DNA of 16,144 nt from Chloroflexota bacterium (GTDB lineage: Bacteria; Chloroflexota; Chloroflexia; JAMDCE01): assembly GCA_023489135.1 (NCBI GenBank), contig JAMDCE010000211.1, forward strand, positions 1-16,144, read 5' to 3'. Positions 13,633 to 16,144 of this stretch are shown one piece after another. Position 1 is the first letter of the stretch, and the number at the start of each line of letters is the position of its first letter. Made by a program: the position numbers and the translations under genes. Below the pieces are notes generated by a model. That model was not told the origin of the DNA and did not search any database. It saw only the letters and a list, made by a program, of their open reading frames with translations.

Positions 13633-14697
13633 ATGGAACGCCCCAGAGACCTTGAAACGGCGATCCCCGTTTCAGCCCCGACGAGGACCTTCATTTCAAC
13701 CCTGGTTGAACCTATCAGGAGGTCCACCACTCTCTACATCCTGCAGGGGGTGATCGTGGCGCTGATCGTCGTTCTGCCGTTGCTTACCGATAGCAACTAC
13801 CTCCTAGCGATGGCGACGTTCATGGGTATCTACGCCATGCTTGCCATAGGGCTGAATCTGGTCCTGGGGAACGCCGGGCAGATTTCATTGGGGCAGGGCG
13901 CGTTCTTTGGCATCGGGGCCTACACCTACGCCATACTTACGAAGGATCACTTCCCCTTCTGGTTGGCCTACCTGGCCAGCCCGCTGCTGGCGGCGATCGC
14001 CGGATTGGCAGTTGGCTACATAGCCCTGCGGCTCAAAGGACACTATTTCGCCATGGCCACCCTCGCCTTCGCTCTGGTATTACACCGGCTCTTTCACGTG
14101 CTGCCCATCACGGGCGCGAGCCTCGGCCTCTACGATATTCCGCTGCCCGGCTTTCTCGTCGGCGCCAAGGGGACCCTCGCCGATCCGATTCGATTCTACT
14201 ACCTGGTCTGGCTAGTGGCGGCCGTAATCGCCGTCTTCACCGCCAACGTGGTGCGCGCCCGTGTGGGGCGGGCGCTCGCGGCCATTCACGAAGACGAGGT
14301 GGCAGCGGCGATGCTGGGGATCAACGTCGCCAGGTACAAGATCGAGGTCTTCGTCATCGCGGCTGTTTACAGCGGCATCGCCGGCAGTCTCTTCGCCGGA
14401 TACTCCGGCTTCATCGGCTCGTCGGCATTCCACCTCGATCGCTCTCTGGACATTTTGCTGATGGCCGTGATCGGCGGGCTGGGCAGCGTTTTTGGCAGCG
14501 TTCTGGGAGCTATTCTCTGGACCATTCTGCCGGAGCTATTCCGGATGTTCGAATCTTTGCAGGGATTGGATCCGTACCGCCTGGTGATCTTCGGAGTAAT
14601 GATCGTGCTTATCGTCATCTTCTGGTCCGGGGGGGCGGCCGGAGCGCTGAGAAGCCTGGCCGAACGCTGGGACCGCTCACGCGAGAGGGGGGGATGA
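13633..14697 (+). CDS. livM: Branched-chain-type ABC importer permease LivM
   Basis: A 354-residue permease; after a polar N-terminus of about 40 residues it has eight or more membrane segments. Characteristic stretches are AIGLNLVLGNAGQISLGQGAFFGIGAYTYA and GRALAAIHEDEVAAAMLGINVARYK (ATPase-contact loop). It starts two bases after livH. Two ribosome-site-like runs stand in tandem before the ATG (AGGAGG at 13611-13616 and AGGAGGAG at 13619-13626), the second well placed. Its stop overlaps the livG start. Confidence 0.95.
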   Translation: MERPRDLETAIPVSAPTRTFISTLVEPIRRSTTLYILQGVIVALIVVLPLLTDSNYLLAMATFMGIYAMLAIGLNLVLGNAGQISLGQGAFFGIGAYTYAILTKDHFPFWLAYLASPLLAAIAGLAVGYIALRLKGHYFAMATLAFALVLHRLFHVLPITGASLGLYDIPLPGFLVGAKGTLADPIRFYYLVWLVAAVIAVFTANVVRARVGRALAAIHEDEVAAAMLGINVARYKIEVFVIAAVYSGIAGSLFAGYSGFIGSSAFHLDRSLDILLMAVIGGLGSVFGSVLGAILWTILPELFRMFESLQGLDPYRLVIFGVMIVLIVIFWSGGAAGALRSLAERWDRSRERGG

Positions 14698-15485
14698 TGG
14701 GATCGATGGCGCTTCTGGAGATGAACGGCGTCAGAAAGTCTTTCGGCGGGTTGCTCGCCGTCTTCGACGTTTCCTTCCAGGTGCAGAGAGGGCAGATAAA
14801 GGCGGTGATCGGCCCGAACGGAGCCGGCAAGACCACGATTTTCAATCTGCTCTGCGGAATCGAGACGGTCAGCGCCGGGTTGATTTCCTTCGACGGCCGC
14901 GACGTGACGCGACTTCCATCCCACGTGATAGCTCACCTGGGAATGGCTCGGACCTTCCAGACCGTGCGGCTTTTCGGCAAGATGACCGTCTTGCAAAACG
15001 TGATGGTGGGGCGCCACTGCCGCTCCAGGAGCGAGGTCCTCGCCAGCGGCCTTCTTCTACCCGGCGCGCGCCGAGAGGAGAGGGAGATTGCCGAGAAGGC
15101 CCTGGAGCTGCTCGATTTCGTCGGCCTGGCTCCTCGCGTGGCCGAGCGCGCCTACGATCTGCCCTACGGGCAGCAACGTCTGTTGGAGTTGGCGCGCGCG
15201 CTGGCGACGGAGCCGAAGCTGCTCCTCCTCGACGAGCCGGCCGCCGGACTGAACGACGCGGAGACGGGGGCTCTCTCGGACCTCATCCGACGGGTTCGCG
15301 ACCGCGGTGTCACCGTGCTTCTGGTCGAGCACGACATGGGGCTGGTCATGGACATTTCAGACGAAGTGGTGGTGCTGGATCACGGCGAGAAAATCGCGGA
15401 GGGTCCCCCCGACGCGATCAGCACCGACGAGCGAGTGATCGAAGCTTATCTTGGACGAGGTGTCGCAAATGCTCAGGCTGGATAG
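14694..15485 (+). CDS. livG: Branched-chain-type ABC importer ATPase LivG
   Basis: A 263-residue ATPase subunit. Walker A GPNGAGKTT is at 40-48, Q89 lies in RTFQTVRLF, the signature is LPYGQQR (156-162; Tyr-Gly in place of Ser-Gly is normal for LivG), Walker B LLLLDEP at 176-182 and the switch His is H213. The ATG overlaps the livM stop by four bases (ATGA) after a run of G; in-frame ATGs at 14697 and 14706 are alternatives. It works as a heterodimer with LivF at the cytosolic face. Confidence 0.95.
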   Translation: MMGSMALLEMNGVRKSFGGLLAVFDVSFQVQRGQIKAVIGPNGAGKTTIFNLLCGIETVSAGLISFDGRDVTRLPSHVIAHLGMARTFQTVRLFGKMTVLQNVMVGRHCRSRSEVLASGLLLPGARREEREIAEKALELLDFVGLAPRVAERAYDLPYGQQRLLELARALATEPKLLLLDEPAAGLNDAETGALSDLIRRVRDRGVTVLLVEHDMGLVMDISDEVVVLDHGEKIAEGPPDAISTDERVIEAYLGRGVANAQAG

Positions 15486-16144
15486 CGTCTCGGCCCACTA
15501 CGGACGGATCCAGGCCCTCCGTGAGGTCTCCCTCGACGTGAAGGAAGGAGAGGTCGTCACCATTATCGGGTCGAACGGAGCGGGCAAGACCACCCTGCTC
15601 AAGGCAATTTCCGGGGTGCTGCGCAGCCGCCAGGGGAAGATGACCTTCGGGGGGACCGACATAATTGGGGCGCACCCCAAGAAAATCGTCGAGATGGGCG
15701 TCGTCCAGGTCCCCGAGGGGCGGCAGGTATTCCCCACCATGACCGTGAAAGAGAACCTGGAAATGGGTGCCTACTCCCGCCGTCGCAGCGCCACCAGGAA
15801 GCAGCTACTCGACGACTACGACCGGGTATTCAGCCTGTTCCCAGTTCTGCCACAGCGCCTGTCACAGAAAGCGGGCAGTCTGAGCGGAGGCGAGCAGCAG
15901 ATGCTGGCCATGGGAAGGGCGCTGCTGGCCAAGCCCAAACTGCTGCTGCTGGACGAGCCTTCGATGGGGCTGGCCCCGAAGGTGACCGAAGCCATCTTCT
16001 CGATTCTGGGTGACCTCAATCGCGTCGGCCTGACCATACTGCTGGTCGAGCAGAACGCCGCCCTCGCCCTTTCCGTCGCCAACCGTGGCTACGTCCTGGC
16101 CAACGGGCGCATCATCCTCGAAGACACGTGCGATAACCTGACCA
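15469..16144 (+). CDS. livF: Branched-chain-type ABC importer ATPase LivF, cut by window edge
   Basis: The first 225 residues of the second ATPase subunit; by family length (about 235) only some ten residues are missing beyond the right edge. It reads MLRLDSVSAHYGRIQALREV. Walker A GSNGAGKTT is at 34-42, VPEGRQVFPTMTVKENL is the LivF-typical segment after the Q-loop, the signature LSGGEQQ is at 138-144, Walker B LLLLDEP at 158-164, and Q195 (VEQN) stands where most ABC ATPases have the switch His, as is usual in LivF. The ATG lies inside the end of livG, overlapping by 17 bases, so translation is coupled. Confidence 0.95.
   Translation, partial: MLRLDSVSAHYGRIQALREVSLDVKEGEVVTIIGSNGAGKTTLLKAISGVLRSRQGKMTFGGTDIIGAHPKKIVEMGVVQVPEGRQVFPTMTVKENLEMGAYSRRRSATRKQLLDDYDRVFSLFPVLPQRLSQKAGSLSGGEQQMLAMGRALLAKPKLLLLDEPSMGLAPKVTEAIFSILGDLNRVGLTILLVEQNAALALSVANRGYVLANGRIILEDTCDNLT

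Noticed and set aside
1..16144. CRISPR array, tRNA, rRNA, prophage, toxin-antitoxin or other defence genes
   Set aside because: I looked for regular direct repeats, tRNA-like cloverleafs and characteristic proteins on both strands and found none.

Overview
The window looks like chromosomal DNA of a GC-rich (about 60%) bacterium, most likely a member of the Chloroflexota (Dehalococcoidia-like). The evidence is indirect: secreted proteins have lipobox signal peptides followed by long Thr/Pro- or Ala/Pro-rich linkers, the branched-chain-type solute-binding protein is itself a lipoprotein (as in monoderm cells), and ABC-transporter genes of the Gld type sit beside DUF4340. No rRNA, tRNA, CRISPR array, transposase or phage gene was seen, so this reads as ordinary chromosome rather than an island.

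Layout. Positions 1-616 hold no convincing protein gene. They contain a near-consensus sigma70 promoter (145-174) followed directly by about 200 bases that fold into several mutually compatible helices, then rho (617-1867, GTG start). A hairpin separates rho from a convergent metallo-beta-lactamase-fold gene (1898-2539, minus). Next on the minus strand is a four-gene cluster, read from 6503 down to 2692: ATPase, ABC-2 permease, GldG-like auxiliary membrane protein and DUF4340 protein. The first three joins are overlaps or 4-base gaps, so this is one operon. A divergent promoter region (6504-6849) separates it from a plus-strand group of two different CE4-type polysaccharide deacetylase lipoproteins and a DUF167/YggU protein. 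YggU overlaps tail-to-tail with a minus-strand YggT gene.

The right third is a probable aromatic or branched-acid uptake and activation locus: a phenylacetate-CoA-ligase-family enzyme (9824-11113) with its own promoter, then a complete liv-type ABC importer: lipoprotein LivK, permeases LivH and LivM, ATPases LivG and LivF (LivF is cut by the window edge). The importer has a strong extended -10 promoter overlapping the end of the ligase gene, and a perfect 14-base LacI/PurR-like palindrome just downstream of the predicted transcription start.

Most interesting points: the uncharacterised structured RNA or leader upstream of rho; two interleaved inverted repeats (pseudoknot topology) between yggT and the CoA ligase; the operator-like palindrome controlling the liv operon; the atypical catalytic motifs of the paired deacetylases; and the convergent overlap of yggU and yggT, which are usually co-directional. 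Five of sixteen protein genes start with GTG or TTG. For four of them the longest open frame would wrongly extend the protein, in two cases through a promoter or a repeat.
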